A stretch of 50,553 nucleotides of DNA from Thermoplasmata archaeon (lineage in GTDB: Archaea; Thermoplasmatota; Thermoplasmata; Lutacidiplasmatales; UBA184): positions 1 through 50,553 of the forward strand of contig JAKAYT010000007.1 in the NCBI GenBank assembly GCA_021826685.1. Direction: 5' to 3'. Made by a program: the position numbers and the translations under genes. Shown in pieces: positions 1-8,403 of the stretch (position 1 is the first letter of the stretch; every line of letters starts with the position of its first letter). Below the pieces are notes generated by a model. The model searched no databases. It worked only from the letters and a program-made list of their open reading frames with translations, and was not told where the DNA came from.

Positions 1-94
1 TAGCGCCGATCCTCGAGCGAGCCGGGACGGATCCTCGGGTGCTCTACGACCGTCGCCATCCTCGCTCCAGACCCGGCGAGCCACCGGTCGGGCC

Positions 95-101
95 TTTAAT
101 A
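95..101 (+). promoter_or_regulatory. TATA box of the first gene
   Basis: The sequence tttaata lies about 26 bases before the ATG of the glycosyltransferase gene, the spacing expected for an archaeal TATA box of a leaderless transcript. This supports the ATG at 124 rather than the in-frame ATG three codons later. Confidence 0.5.
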
Positions 102-123
102 GTCGCGGACTCGCCCGGGGGCG

Positions 124-1263
124 ATGCTCGCGATGGCCTGGGTCGTCGCCCTTCTCCTCGCATCGACCCTCGTGATCCTCTATCAGGGCATCGCGATCGT
201 GTTCGCCTACCAGATGCCCACTCTCGATCCCGTCAGCCCGGGGACCCGACCCTCTCTCCCACGCATCAGCGTCGTCATCGCGGCCCGCAACGAGGTCGAC
301 GACCTACCGGCGACCCTCGATTCGCTGCTCGCCCAGGACGTGCCGGTCGATGAGATCGTCGTGGTCGACGGAGCCTCGACCGACGGCACGCCGGAGGTCG
401 CTCGAGCGCGCGCGCCGAGGGTGCGCCTGATCGAGGAACCTCCCCTACCGGCGGGCTGGGTGGGAAAGAGTTGGGCGTGCGCGGTCGGAGCGGGCGCGAC
501 CCAGGGCGAATGGATCCTCTTCCTGGACGCGGACGTGCACCTCCACCCGGCGGCGGTGGGGACCGCCCTCGCTTGGGCGATCCGAGAGTCCGCGGACTTG
601 GCCTCCCTCGCGACGCGCATCGAGGTCGGTTCGACCTGGGAGCGGATCGTGATGCCGTTCTATGTCCAGATGGTGCTCACCTACCTGCGCGCCCCTCGCG
701 TCAATCGGGACTCCTCCTCTGCCGCGATGGCCAACGGCCAGTTCACGCTCGTCCGTCGCGCGGCTTACGAAATGGTCGGGGGCCATGAGGCGATCCGCGC
801 GCAGCTGGTCGAGGACGTGGCGCTCGCCCAGCGATTCCGAGCCCACGGCCTTCGCTTGAGGGTCGCTTGGGCTCCCGAGCTCGCCCAGACCCGGATGTAC
901 CGCTCCCGTTCCGAGATCTCCGAGGGGATCCTCAAGACGGTGCACGGCACGCGGTATTCGACCGCAGTGCAGATCGGCCGCATCATCGGCCTCGTCGGTC
1001 TCTTCTGGCTCCCCCTCGGGGTCCTCCCACTCGGAATCGCGGTCGGGGATCCGATCCTCATCGGTATGGGCGCCTTCCTCTACGTCGCGTTGTTCGGTAA
1101 GCACATCGCGTTCGCCCGCGCCTCTCGGGCACCGGCGGCCTACGGACTGCTCTATCCGGTCGCGGTCGCCTTCTTCGTCGTCCTGCTCGCGCGCTCGATA
1201 CGGAGAGGAGCGGGGCATCGTCCGGTAGAGTGGAAGGGTCGCGAATACTCCCTGCGCGGCTGA
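124..1263 (+). CDS. membrane-anchored family 2 glycosyltransferase
   Basis: A 379-residue GT2-fold glycosyltransferase, expected to move a sugar from a nucleotide-sugar to a lipid or isoprenoid acceptor at the inner face of the membrane. An N-terminal hydrophobic segment (about residues 3-28) is followed by the GT-A domain with VVIAARNE (about 54-61), DGASTDGT (about 82-89), the metal-binding DXD motif in FLDADVH (about 137) and a VEDV acidic motif near 226. Two or three C-terminal membrane segments follow (about 285-360). The PPLPAGWVGKSWAC stretch resembles the hopanoid-associated HpnB and carotenoid CrtQ-type enzymes, but the acceptor cannot be read from sequence. It stands alone upstream of an unrelated aldehyde dehydrogenase. 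The start is supported by the TATA spacing. Confidence 0.85.
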   Translation: MLAMAWVVALLLASTLVILYQGIAIVFAYQMPTLDPVSPGTRPSLPRISVVIAARNEVDDLPATLDSLLAQDVPVDEIVVVDGASTDGTPEVARARAPRVRLIEEPPLPAGWVGKSWACAVGAGATQGEWILFLDADVHLHPAAVGTALAWAIRESADLASLATRIEVGSTWERIVMPFYVQMVLTYLRAPRVNRDSSSAAMANGQFTLVRRAAYEMVGGHEAIRAQLVEDVALAQRFRAHGLRLRVAWAPELAQTRMYRSRSEISEGILKTVHGTRYSTAVQIGRIIGLVGLFWLPLGVLPLGIAVGDPILIGMGAFLYVALFGKHIAFARASRAPAAYGLLYPVAVAFFVVLLARSIRRGAGHRPVEWKGREYSLRG

Positions 1264-1310
1264 CGACGTGAGTAAGGCCTAATGCGCCCGAGAGGTTCGA
1301 GCTGCGCGTC

Positions 1311-2822
1311 ATGAACGCCGCGGAGCCGGCCCGGTTCGACCTCTTCATCGACGGCCAGGAGATTCCCGGCCCGAAGGGGGCGCGCGCGACGCTGAGGGAC
1401 CCCGCGAGCGGGCACGCCATTGCGTCCGTCGCGATTGCCGGACGCGATGAGGCGCTCCACGCGCTGGAGGCGGCGGACCGCGCCTTCCGCGAGAGCCCTT
1501 GGGCCCAGGACGACGGAGCCCTGCGGGCCCGGGTCCTGAGGCGCCTCGCGGATCGGCTCGAAGCGGATGCGGAGTCGTTCGCGCGTCTCGAGACGGTCAA
1601 CATGGGCAAGACCCTGCGCGAAGCGAGGGGCGATGTCGCCTTCGTCGTGCGCACGCTCGAGTATGCGAGCGGGCTCGCCGACAAGATCGAGGGGGAGACG
1701 ATCCCGGTGCCCCCGCCCCGGTTCGACTACACCGTGCGGGAGCCGCTCGGCGTCACGGTGCACATCGCCCCTTGGAACTACCCGTTGCTCCTCGCGATCC
1801 GCTCCGTGGCGCCCGCGCTCGCGTCCGGCAACTCGGTCGTCCTCAAGCCCGCGAGCCTCACCCCGCTGACGGCCGTGTCGTTCGCCCGCCTGGCCCACGC
1901 AGCGGGGGTCCCCCCGGGGATCCTCAACGTCGTGATGGGCCCCGGGCGCGAGGTCGGCGAAGCCTTGGTCGCCGACGAGCGATGCCGCGCCGTATCCTTC
2001 ACGGGAAGCGTCGAGGTGGGGCTCCGCATCGGCGAAATTGCCGGGCGGCGTGCGATCCCCCAGACGCTCGAGCTCGGAGGGAAGAGCCCGGTCCTCGTTC
2101 TCCCGGACGCGGACCTCGACCGCGCCGCGCGCGGAATCGGCTTCGGGATCTTCGGTAACGCGGGGCAGATGTGCTGGGCGGCCTCGCGGCTGATCGTCCA
2201 CGAGAGCGTACGGGCACCGCTCCTGGAGAAGGTCCGCGCCTTGGCGGAGGCGATGAAGCTCGGCCCCGGCATCGAGGACGGGATCGACATGGGACCGTTG
2301 GTCTCCGCCGACCAGGTCGATCGCGTGCTCGGCTACATCGATGCGGCCCGCCAGGACGGGGGCAAGATCCTCACCGGGGGAGGGCGGCCGGACGACCCGA
2401 GGCTCGCCACGGGTAACTTCGTTCGGCCGACGATCGTCGAAGGGGTACCTCCCACGTCGAGGGCGGTCCGCGAAGAGATCTTCGGGCCGGTCCTCTCGGT
2501 TTCCTCCTTCCGGGAGGTCGAGGAGGCGATCCGACTCGCGAACGACACTCGCTTCGGCCTCTTCGCCGCCCTCTGGACCAAGGACGTCGGCGCGGCGCAT
2601 TCGCTCGCGCGACGCCTCCACGCCGGGATGATCGCGATCAACGACCCCCCGAACACGTTCCCGCAGACCCCGTTCGGAGGCGTCAAGGACAGCGGGGTCG
2701 GGTCGGAACAGGGTCGAAAGAGCATCGAGTTCTTCACCCGGACCAAGAACGTCCTCGTCCACCTCGGAACCCCCGGGAAGAGACCGGCGCCCGCGCCGGT
2801 TCGTACGAAACCCCCAAAGTAA
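1311..2822 (+). CDS. NAD(P)-dependent aldehyde dehydrogenase
   Basis: A 503-residue protein of the aldehyde dehydrogenase superfamily, which oxidises aldehydes to acids in the cytoplasm. It has the usual full length and motif order: the cofactor-binding PWNYPLLL near residue 155, LKPAS near 180, the FTGS turn of the Rossmann fold near 230, the general-base Glu in ELGGKSP near 252, the catalytic Cys in GNAGQMCW near 285, EEIFGPV near 385 and PFGGVKDSG near 455. The overall pattern is closest to betaine-aldehyde and 4-aminobutyraldehyde-type enzymes, but the substrate is not assignable. It lies 47 bases after the glycosyltransferase gene with no clear functional link to its neighbours. Confidence 0.92.
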   Translation: MNAAEPARFDLFIDGQEIPGPKGARATLRDPASGHAIASVAIAGRDEALHALEAADRAFRESPWAQDDGALRARVLRRLADRLEADAESFARLETVNMGKTLREARGDVAFVVRTLEYASGLADKIEGETIPVPPPRFDYTVREPLGVTVHIAPWNYPLLLAIRSVAPALASGNSVVLKPASLTPLTAVSFARLAHAAGVPPGILNVVMGPGREVGEALVADERCRAVSFTGSVEVGLRIGEIAGRRAIPQTLELGGKSPVLVLPDADLDRAARGIGFGIFGNAGQMCWAASRLIVHESVRAPLLEKVRALAEAMKLGPGIEDGIDMGPLVSADQVDRVLGYIDAARQDGGKILTGGGRPDDPRLATGNFVRPTIVEGVPPTSRAVREEIFGPVLSVSSFREVEEAIRLANDTRFGLFAALWTKDVGAAHSLARRLHAGMIAINDPPNTFPQTPFGGVKDSGVGSEQGRKSIEFFTRTKNVLVHLGTPGKRPAPAPVRTKPPK

Positions 2823-2851
2823 CCCCCTCGGGTCTCTCCCTCGAGGTTGCG

Positions 2852-3481
2852 GTGAGCGCTCCGGTCGACCCGCGCGCGTGGGGGAGCTGCCTATACTGCG
2901 GCGACGCGGTCCCGCCGGACTCCAATGCCTGTCCGATCTGCGGGGCGGAGAACCCGATCCGCGCGGGCCAGGCCCCGAAGGAGCCGAAGAGGGTCCGGCG
3001 ACGCATCTGGGCGCTCGGGACCCTGCGGAGCGTGCTCGTCTTCGGCGCGATCGCGCTGCTCGTCTATGCGATCATCGCGGCGGAGCTATCGGGTCCCCCG
3101 GTCATCGCCGACCCGCTGACGCACAGCGGTACCTACTACATTTCGTCCGAGAACTACACGGTCCTCTCGGGCTCGGTGCAGGGAGGGGACTACATCCTCG
3201 GCAACTGGTCGGTGATGGTGCCGTTCGCCGGTGAGATGAGCCTCGTGATCTACAATAGTACTGAATTCACGCAGTTCCAGGCAGGAGACAATGCGGCCAA
3301 TCAGACGTGGGTGGCTCCCACGACGAACGGCCAGATCGACTTCAGCGCGCTCTACACCAACACGTTCTACTTCGTTTTCGAGAACCCCTACCCCGCGTCG
3401 AGCGGCCTCAACGAGAAGGTCTACATCTCGACGGCCTATACGCCGGACGTGAATTCGTTCGACGGCGGGCTGATGAGTTAG
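2852..3481 (+). CDS. zinc-ribbon protein with one membrane anchor
   Basis: A 209-residue protein of unknown function starting with GTG. An N-terminal zinc ribbon (CLYCGDAV and CPICGAEN, about residues 13-33) is followed by a basic stretch, one membrane helix (about 54-72) and a roughly 135-residue domain rich in Thr, Ser, Asn and Tyr that looks extracytoplasmic and beta-rich. The layout resembles archaeal zinc-ribbon proteins whose ribbon sits in the cytoplasm and whose C-terminal domain faces outside, as in some predicted sensors or cell-surface proteins. It starts 29 bases after the aldehyde dehydrogenase stop and may be cotranscribed. The family of the C-terminal domain was not recognised. 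Confidence 0.75.
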   Translation: MSAPVDPRAWGSCLYCGDAVPPDSNACPICGAENPIRAGQAPKEPKRVRRRIWALGTLRSVLVFGAIALLVYAIIAAELSGPPVIADPLTHSGTYYISSENYTVLSGSVQGGDYILGNWSVMVPFAGEMSLVIYNSTEFTQFQAGDNAANQTWVAPTTNGQIDFSALYTNTFYFVFENPYPASSGLNEKVYISTAYTPDVNSFDGGLMS

Positions 3482-3499
3482 CCGAGCGAGGGACGAGGT

Positions 3500-4150
3500 C
3501 TACGCGGCCGGTTCGGCCGTCGGAGCGCGCCGGAGGTATTCCGGTGGCACCGAATCGATCAGGAACACCGTCGTTCCGGCCCGCATGATCACGAGCCCCG
3601 CCGCCCGCGCGGCTCGCGTGTCGACCTCGAGGATCACGGGTTGCGGGGTTCGTACGCTGCCCGCCGCCCGCGCGTCCTCCGCGGTCTTCGATAGGTGGAC
3701 CTTCTTCCGGTCGGACGGCCGGAGCCCGACTTCGAGGACGATCGGCGCCTCGTCCTCGGTCACCGGATAGTAGAGCAGGTCCGGCACCCGGTCGGTCGGG
3801 AGATCGAGCTGAACGTCCACCGTGTGGGCGTACGTCGCGCGAATCCGATCGTCCCGGACCTCGTAGCGGCCCTTCGCGTCGGTCTCGGCGATCGCGACCA
3901 GGTGGTGGACCCGCAGCCAATGGTATCCGCGGTGGCGCTGGCTGATCGCGCGCACGATCTGGGGGAGGGAGACCCAGCCGTGTTCGTCCATCGTAAGGCC
4001 ATAGCGCTCGGGAAAGTGACGGAGGATCCCGGTCAGCACTCGACCGATGTGATCGAGCTCCCGGTCGTCCATGAGGAACCGGCCCTCCTGACCGCACTGC
4101 GGGCACTCCGGCCCGCGGAAGTAGCCGTGTTGCTCGCACTCCTTCAGCAT
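3500..4150 (-). CDS. kptA: RNA 2'-phosphotransferase Tpt1/KptA
   Basis: A 216-residue homologue of Tpt1/KptA, which removes an internal RNA 2'-phosphate by transfer to NAD+, giving ADP-ribose 1''-2''-cyclic phosphate. The N-terminus carries a short zinc finger (CEQHGYF then CPQCG, residues 4-19), as in several archaeal members. Next comes the Tpt1 N-lobe with ILRHFPE (about 42-48, the conserved Arg-His) and GWVSLPQI, and then the NAD-binding lobe with RIRATYAHTVDV, LRPSDRKKVHLS and ILEVD. It starts 14 bases after rpoL on the same strand, so the two probably form an operon. Its physiological substrate in Archaea is unsettled. Confidence 0.85.
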   Translation of the reverse strand: MLKECEQHGYFRGPECPQCGQEGRFLMDDRELDHIGRVLTGILRHFPERYGLTMDEHGWVSLPQIVRAISQRHRGYHWLRVHHLVAIAETDAKGRYEVRDDRIRATYAHTVDVQLDLPTDRVPDLLYYPVTEDEAPIVLEVGLRPSDRKKVHLSKTAEDARAAGSVRTPQPVILEVDTRAARAAGLVIMRAGTTVFLIDSVPPEYLRRAPTAEPAA

Positions 4151-4164
4151 GGAGTCGGGCTTCC

Positions 4165-4452
4165 TTACGCCTTGACCCGGCCCGCCTTCCTGTCGAAATC
4201 GGTGAGCAGGTCCCCGTATCCATCGGCAAGGTCCTTCAGAACCCGTTTCAGGACCTGCTGGGGCTTCTCGCCCTTAGTTCGGAGGTAGAGCGTCGGGCGG
4301 TCGAGGTAGGGGTGGCCCAAGTAGTAGCGGGCCTCCACGACCTTCTCCTCGGCCTGTAGGGCTTCGACGAGCGGGATGAGCAGCGTCTCCTCTCCCTTGG
4401 GGAGCTCGATACGCAACGTATCGTGCTCGTTCTCGGCGACCCGAACGTCCAT
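4165..4452 (-). CDS. rpoL: RNA polymerase subunit Rpo11 (L)
   Basis: The archaeal counterpart of eukaryotic Rpb11, which pairs with subunit D (Rpo3) to start RNA polymerase assembly. From the internal Met (MDVRVAENEHD) it is 95 residues, the usual family length. The ORF track begins 13 residues further upstream (base 4491), but that extension has no counterpart in the family. Family hallmarks are LIPLVEALQAEEKVVEARY, the GHPYLDRPTLYLRTKG stretch and a C-terminal helix with a basic end. The gene is divergent from purD and followed by kptA. Confidence 0.88.
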   Translation of the reverse strand: MDVRVAENEHDTLRIELPKGEETLLIPLVEALQAEEKVVEARYYLGHPYLDRPTLYLRTKGEKPQQVLKRVLKDLADGYGDLLTDFDRKAGRVKA

Positions 4453-4540
4453 CGTCGCGACCTGAGTGGCGCCCACCTTCGCTCCGTTCATAAGGGTGGC
4501 GGGCGCCGAAACGCTCGCCGGCGGTGCGCGCCGACGTCCC

Positions 4541-4548
4541 TATAACCG
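4541..4548 (+). promoter_or_regulatory. TATA box of purD
   Basis: The sequence tataaccg sits about 27 bases before the purD ATG at 4572. It marks the true start and excludes the ORF-track start at 4524, which lies upstream of the box. Confidence 0.6.
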
Positions 4549-4571
4549 CGTGCGCGTCCTCGGGGGCGCAC

Positions 4572-5975
4572 ATGCGCGTCCTGGTCGTGGGAGGAGGGGC
4601 CCGTGAGCACGCGATCGCCGCCACTTTGGCTCGTGCGGGCGCCGAGCTCGTCGTCGCTTCCCCGTACGCGAACCCGGGGCTCGAACGGATCGCGAAGGCG
4701 TCCGTCCGCGTCGACGTCGAGTCGGCGCAACGGATTTCCGACTTCGGAGAGCGCCAGGAAATCGACTACGCGGTCATCGGTCCCGAGGCCGCGCTCGCCG
4801 CGGGGGCTTCCGATGCGCTCCGCGACGCCGAGATCCCCGTTGTGGGCCCTTCCAAGACCGCGGCGCGGATCGAGTCAAGCAAGCTGTTCTGCCGGGAACT
4901 CCTCGCGAAGCACGGGATCGGCGGCCAGCCGATGTGGCGCGCTCCCGAACGGATCGAAAAGGTCGAAGCCACCCTGGCCGAATTCTCTGGCCCGGTCGTG
5001 ATCAAGCCGAGCGGCCTTACGGCAGGAAAGGGCGTGTGGGTGCAGGGTCCGGACTTCCCGGACGTCCGACCCGGTGCCGCATATGCGAGAAGCCTTCTCG
5101 CGCAGGGACAGCGGGTCCTGATCGAGGAGAAGCTCGAAGGCGAGGAGTTCAGCCAGATGGCCTTCGTGACCGACTCGGGGATCTACCCGATGCCCGCGGT
5201 CCAGGACTTCAAACGCGCCCTCGAGGGTGACCGGGGCGGCAACACCGGCGGAATGGGTTCCTACTCGCAACGCGACCACTTGCTGCCGTTCCTGAGCGCG
5301 GCGCAACGCGATCGCGCGATCGAGATCCTGGCCCAATCGGTCGCGGCCCTCCGCTCCGAGGGAATCGAGTACCGCGGCGTGCTCTATGGCGGATTCATGC
5401 TGACGGCCAAGGGGCCGATGCTCCTCGAGTTCAACGCGCGCTTCGGCGACCCCGAAGGCGTCAACGCGATGACGCTCTACGACGAGGGCAACTTCGACGA
5501 GCTCCTCTACGGCGTCGCGTGCGGCCGGGTCGACCCGACGCTCCTCGAGTTTCGCCGGCGCGCGACCGTGCTCAAGTACGTGGTCCCTCCCGGTTACGGG
5601 GATCGCCCACGGCCGGGGGGCGTCCTGGAGATCGATGAGGCCGCGATCGAAGCCGACGGGGTCCACGTGTTCTATGGGAGCGTCGAGCCCGCGGGGCCGG
5701 CCGCGGTACGTCTCGGGTCGAGCCGCGGGATCGCCCTCATCGGTGAGGCGAGCGCGATCCACGAGGCCGGAGCGCGCGTCGAGGCGGCCCTGGCCCACGT
5801 GCAGGGCGAGTTCTACGTACGGCACGATATCGGAACGCTCGAGGACCTCACCCGCCGGCGCGAGCACATGCGCCAGATCTTCAGCCCCGGGGCCAAGCCG
5901 TCCCCGCTCCCGCTCAGCGTCGCGCCACCGGACGCCCCTCCCTCGAGCGCGGCGCCGGACGAGATGCGCGTTTAG
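4572..5975 (+). CDS. purD: phosphoribosylamine-glycine ligase (GAR synthetase)
   Basis: A 467-residue ATP-grasp ligase of purine synthesis that joins glycine to 5-phosphoribosylamine. From the Met chosen here the protein begins MRVLVVGGGAREHA, the standard PurD N-terminal domain. The ATP-grasp core is marked by VVIKPSGLTAGKGVWV (about 142-157), GGNTGGMGSY and LEFNARFGDPE (about 290), and the C-terminal domain by VVPPGYG. The last 30 or so residues are rich in Pro, Ser and Ala and lie beyond the usual domain. The ORF-track start 16 codons upstream precedes the TATA box and is not used. No other purine gene is adjacent. Confidence 0.93.
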   Translation: MRVLVVGGGAREHAIAATLARAGAELVVASPYANPGLERIAKASVRVDVESAQRISDFGERQEIDYAVIGPEAALAAGASDALRDAEIPVVGPSKTAARIESSKLFCRELLAKHGIGGQPMWRAPERIEKVEATLAEFSGPVVIKPSGLTAGKGVWVQGPDFPDVRPGAAYARSLLAQGQRVLIEEKLEGEEFSQMAFVTDSGIYPMPAVQDFKRALEGDRGGNTGGMGSYSQRDHLLPFLSAAQRDRAIEILAQSVAALRSEGIEYRGVLYGGFMLTAKGPMLLEFNARFGDPEGVNAMTLYDEGNFDELLYGVACGRVDPTLLEFRRRATVLKYVVPPGYGDRPRPGGVLEIDEAAIEADGVHVFYGSVEPAGPAAVRLGSSRGIALIGEASAIHEAGARVEAALAHVQGEFYVRHDIGTLEDLTRRREHMRQIFSPGAKPSPLPLSVAPPDAPPSSAAPDEMRV

Positions 5976-6042
5976 ACGAGGTTCCTCCCGCCCCGGTCGG
6001 CCCGCAAGCCCCTAATATCGGCCGGTCGGTCAAACCGCCCCC

Positions 6043-6354
6043 ATGTTCTGTCCGAAGTGTCACCGCCTGATGCGCCCGGATAAGGGAAAGGGGGTCTGGG
6101 TCTGCACCTCCTGCGGCACGAAGGCCCCGCTCGGTTCCGGAAGGGAGGTCGGTCGCTCCGCTCCCTCCGGGCGGACGGTCGCGGTCGTCGAAGAGTCGAG
6201 GACCGGGACCCTTCCGACGACCAACGAGCAATGCCCGAAGTGCGGGAACGATACGGCCTACTGGGTGCTCCGCCAGACCCGGGGCGCCGACGAACCCGAG
6301 ACCCGCATCTTCGAGTGCACGAAGTGCGGCCACAAGTGGCGCGAGTACCAATGA
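6043..6354 (+). CDS. transcription factor S (TFS)
   Basis: A 103-residue archaeal TFS, the TFIIS-like cleavage factor that rescues backtracked RNA polymerase and also resembles Rpb9. The N-terminal zinc ribbon has CPKCHRLM and CTSCG (residues 3-26), and the C-terminal ribbon has CPKCGN and CTKCGHKW. Between the C-terminal cysteine pairs lies RGADEPETRIFEC, which contains the Asp-Glu pair that enters the polymerase active site. Length and motif order match the family. The stop codon overlaps the ATG of asnS (ATGA), indicating cotranscription. A TATA-like ctaatat lies about 30 bases upstream. Confidence 0.93.
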   Translation: MFCPKCHRLMRPDKGKGVWVCTSCGTKAPLGSGREVGRSAPSGRTVAVVEESRTGTLPTTNEQCPKCGNDTAYWVLRQTRGADEPETRIFECTKCGHKWREYQ

Positions 6355-7655
6355 GCGCTGCCCCCCTCGTGCCGATCGCGGACGCCGGGCGGCCCGAGCG
6401 GATCGGTCAGCGCATCCGCATCCGCGGTTGGGTGCAGGGCACGCGCTCCAGCGGGGGGATCCTGTTCACGAAAGTGCGCGATCGGACCGGCGCGATCCAG
6501 ATCACGGCGCGTCGTGACACGGTTGGCGACGCGGTGTTCGATGCGCTCGAGCACGTCCAGATCGAAGGGACGATTGTCGTCGACGGCACGGTCATCGCCG
6601 ATGCGCGAGCTCCGGGCGGACGCGAGCTGCGCGCGGACGCCGTCGAGATCATCGACGCCGGACTTCCGTTCCCGATCTTCGAAGAGCAGACCGAGGAGTT
6701 CCGTCTCGACAAGCGGCACCTCGCGATCCGATCGCCCGAGATCGTCCGGACGCTCCGGTTGAAGGCCGAGCTGCTGCACGCTCTGCGCGAGTTCCTCGAC
6801 CGGGAGGAAGTGCTCGAAATGACCCCGCCGATCCTTACGGGGAACCCCGCCGAGGGCGGGGCCGAAGCGTTCGCGATCGACTACTTCGGGCGCCCCGGGT
6901 ACCTCTCCCAGACCGCCCAGCTCTACCTCGAAGCGTTGATCGTGCCCCACGAGCGCGTCTACGCGCTCACTCCGTCGTTCCGTGCGGAGAAGATGCGTAC
7001 GCCCCGGCACCTCACCGAGTACCAGCATCTCGAGGTCGAACTCGCGTGGACCGACCTCGATGGCCTCCTCGAATTCATCGAGCGGATGGTCATCCACGTC
7101 TGCCACCATCTCGCCCGAGCCGACCCCGAGGGGCTCCGCGAGCTCGGACGCCCGCCCGAAGAGCTCGCCGCTCTCCGAGCCCCTTTCCCCCGCATCCGGT
7201 ACGCGGACGCGATCCAGGAGCTTCGGGCGAAGGGATACGCCATCGATTGGGGCAGCAGCCTCGGCACCGCCGAAGAGCGCGCCCTGACGCTCGAGCGCTC
7301 GCTCCCGATCTTCGTCACGCACTTTCCCCGGGAGATCACCGCGTTCTACATGCGAAGAAGCCCGAGCGATCCTCGCACGGTGGAGGCGGCCGATCTCCTC
7401 GCGCCGGAAGGGTACGGCGAACTCGTGGGAGCCTCGTGCCGCGAGACGAGTATCGAGAACCTCGTCGGGCGCCTCACCGAGATGGGCGTCGACCCGGCGC
7501 CCTACGAGTGGTACCTCGATCTCCGCCGTCACGGGAACGTCCCGCACGCCGGCTTCGGCCTCGGCGTGGAGCGACTTCTTCGATGGATCGCGCGACGCGA
7601 GCACATCCGAGACACCACTCCGTTTCCCCGTACGCCGAGCCGGCACACGCCTTAG
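6351..7655 (+). CDS. asnS: asparagine-tRNA ligase (class IIb, AsnRS type)
   Basis: A 434-residue class II aminoacyl-tRNA synthetase. An N-terminal OB-fold anticodon domain (RIRIRGWVQGTRSSGG, about 19-34) precedes the catalytic core with motif 2 (FRAEKMRTPRHLTEYQHLE) and motif 3 (GFGLGVERLLRW). Several signatures favour AsnRS over AspRS: TGNPAEGG, YLSQTAQLYLEA, YEWYLDLRRHGNVPHAGFG and HIRDTTPFPRTP. The ORF-track start at 6231 is a run-in within tfs; the Met at 6351, overlapping the tfs stop, gives the normal N-terminus. An aspartyl or nondiscriminating specificity is the main alternative. Confidence 0.85.
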   Translation: MSAAPLVPIADAGRPERIGQRIRIRGWVQGTRSSGGILFTKVRDRTGAIQITARRDTVGDAVFDALEHVQIEGTIVVDGTVIADARAPGGRELRADAVEIIDAGLPFPIFEEQTEEFRLDKRHLAIRSPEIVRTLRLKAELLHALREFLDREEVLEMTPPILTGNPAEGGAEAFAIDYFGRPGYLSQTAQLYLEALIVPHERVYALTPSFRAEKMRTPRHLTEYQHLEVELAWTDLDGLLEFIERMVIHVCHHLARADPEGLRELGRPPEELAALRAPFPRIRYADAIQELRAKGYAIDWGSSLGTAEERALTLERSLPIFVTHFPREITAFYMRRSPSDPRTVEAADLLAPEGYGELVGASCRETSIENLVGRLTEMGVDPAPYEWYLDLRRHGNVPHAGFGLGVERLLRWIARREHIRDTTPFPRTPSRHTP

Positions 7656-7730
7656 GGCGAGCGCAAAGGGGCAAGGTTCATACGCAAATGCGCCGATGGC
7701 CCGCAGCGTTCGCCCGTCGGAGTATCTAGC

Positions 7731-8324
7731 GTGGTCAACCAACACAGTCCGGACCGGGCGGAGCGGTCGGCGGATGCCTCGGCCAAGCCCGACGGGGCCG
7801 GTGCTGCGGCGAAGCTCGAAGGCGCGGCGAAACCGGAACCCCCGGCCAAACCCGAGACGCCGCTGGGCGTAGAGCGGCTGACGCATCTCGATGTTAACGA
7901 GGTCTGCGGGCTGTACAAGAAGGTCTGGGAGGCGCAGCGCGGCGAGCTCCCTCCCGAGATGATCAAGGCGTGGGTGCCAACGCCGCTCGAGTTCACGAGC
8001 TGGATGGAGGGCGTCAACTACTTCGCGGCCCGCCGGAACGGTCGCTTGGTCGGCGTCATCGGCCTGGAGATCTCGCAAGGCAGCGGTCGAATCGTTCACC
8101 TCGCGGTCGATCCGGACGCGCGCCGCCAGGGCGTGGCGACCGCCCTCATCAGGGCCGCGATCGAGTGGGCCCGTCGCAGCAACTGCCCTTCGGTATGGGC
8201 CGACGCGCTCTCCCGCTTCACCGCCGCCGCCGATCTTCTGACGCACCTCGGATTCCACGACGCCGGCGTGCTCCGCCGCCACCAGTGGAACGAGGACGTC
8301 CGCTTCTTCGAGCAGTTGCTCTAG
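7731..8324 (+). CDS. GNAT-family N-acetyltransferase
   Basis: A 197-residue protein starting with GTG. The first 45 residues are low-complexity (Ala, Pro, Lys, Glu) and look disordered. From about residue 47 there is a GNAT acetyltransferase domain: FAARRNGRLVGVIGLEI, then IVHLAVDPDARRQGVATAL (about 125-143), where RRQGVAT is the acetyl-CoA pyrophosphate-binding motif A, and a final beta-strand region LTHLGFHDAGVLRRHQW. The acceptor could be a protein N-terminus, lysine or small molecule. The gene stands alone between asnS and a decayed methyltransferase. Confidence 0.82.
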   Translation: MVNQHSPDRAERSADASAKPDGAGAAAKLEGAAKPEPPAKPETPLGVERLTHLDVNEVCGLYKKVWEAQRGELPPEMIKAWVPTPLEFTSWMEGVNYFAARRNGRLVGVIGLEISQGSGRIVHLAVDPDARRQGVATALIRAAIEWARRSNCPSVWADALSRFTAAADLLTHLGFHDAGVLRRHQWNEDVRFFEQLL

Positions 8325-8403
8325 TCGCAGGCGCGCGCCGAACGCGCGCGGCGCCGCGGTCCGGAACACAGCTCATTCCCGGCCCGGGTGCGTCCGAGCC
8401 GTC

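Noticed and set aside
1152-2762. 536-codon minus-strand ORF opposite the aldehyde dehydrogenase gene
   Set aside because: Antisense shadow: rich in Arg, Asp and Glu without motifs; the opposite strand has a full ALDH with all catalytic residues.
4491-4524. Longer starts for rpoL (4491) and purD (4524)
   Set aside because: The extra residues do not match the families; for purD the upstream start precedes the TATA box.
6258-8369. 703-codon minus-strand ORF opposite asnS and the GNAT gene
   Set aside because: Long open antisense frames are expected in GC-rich coding DNA. The translation has no recognisable domains, while the plus strand encodes clear asnS and GNAT proteins.
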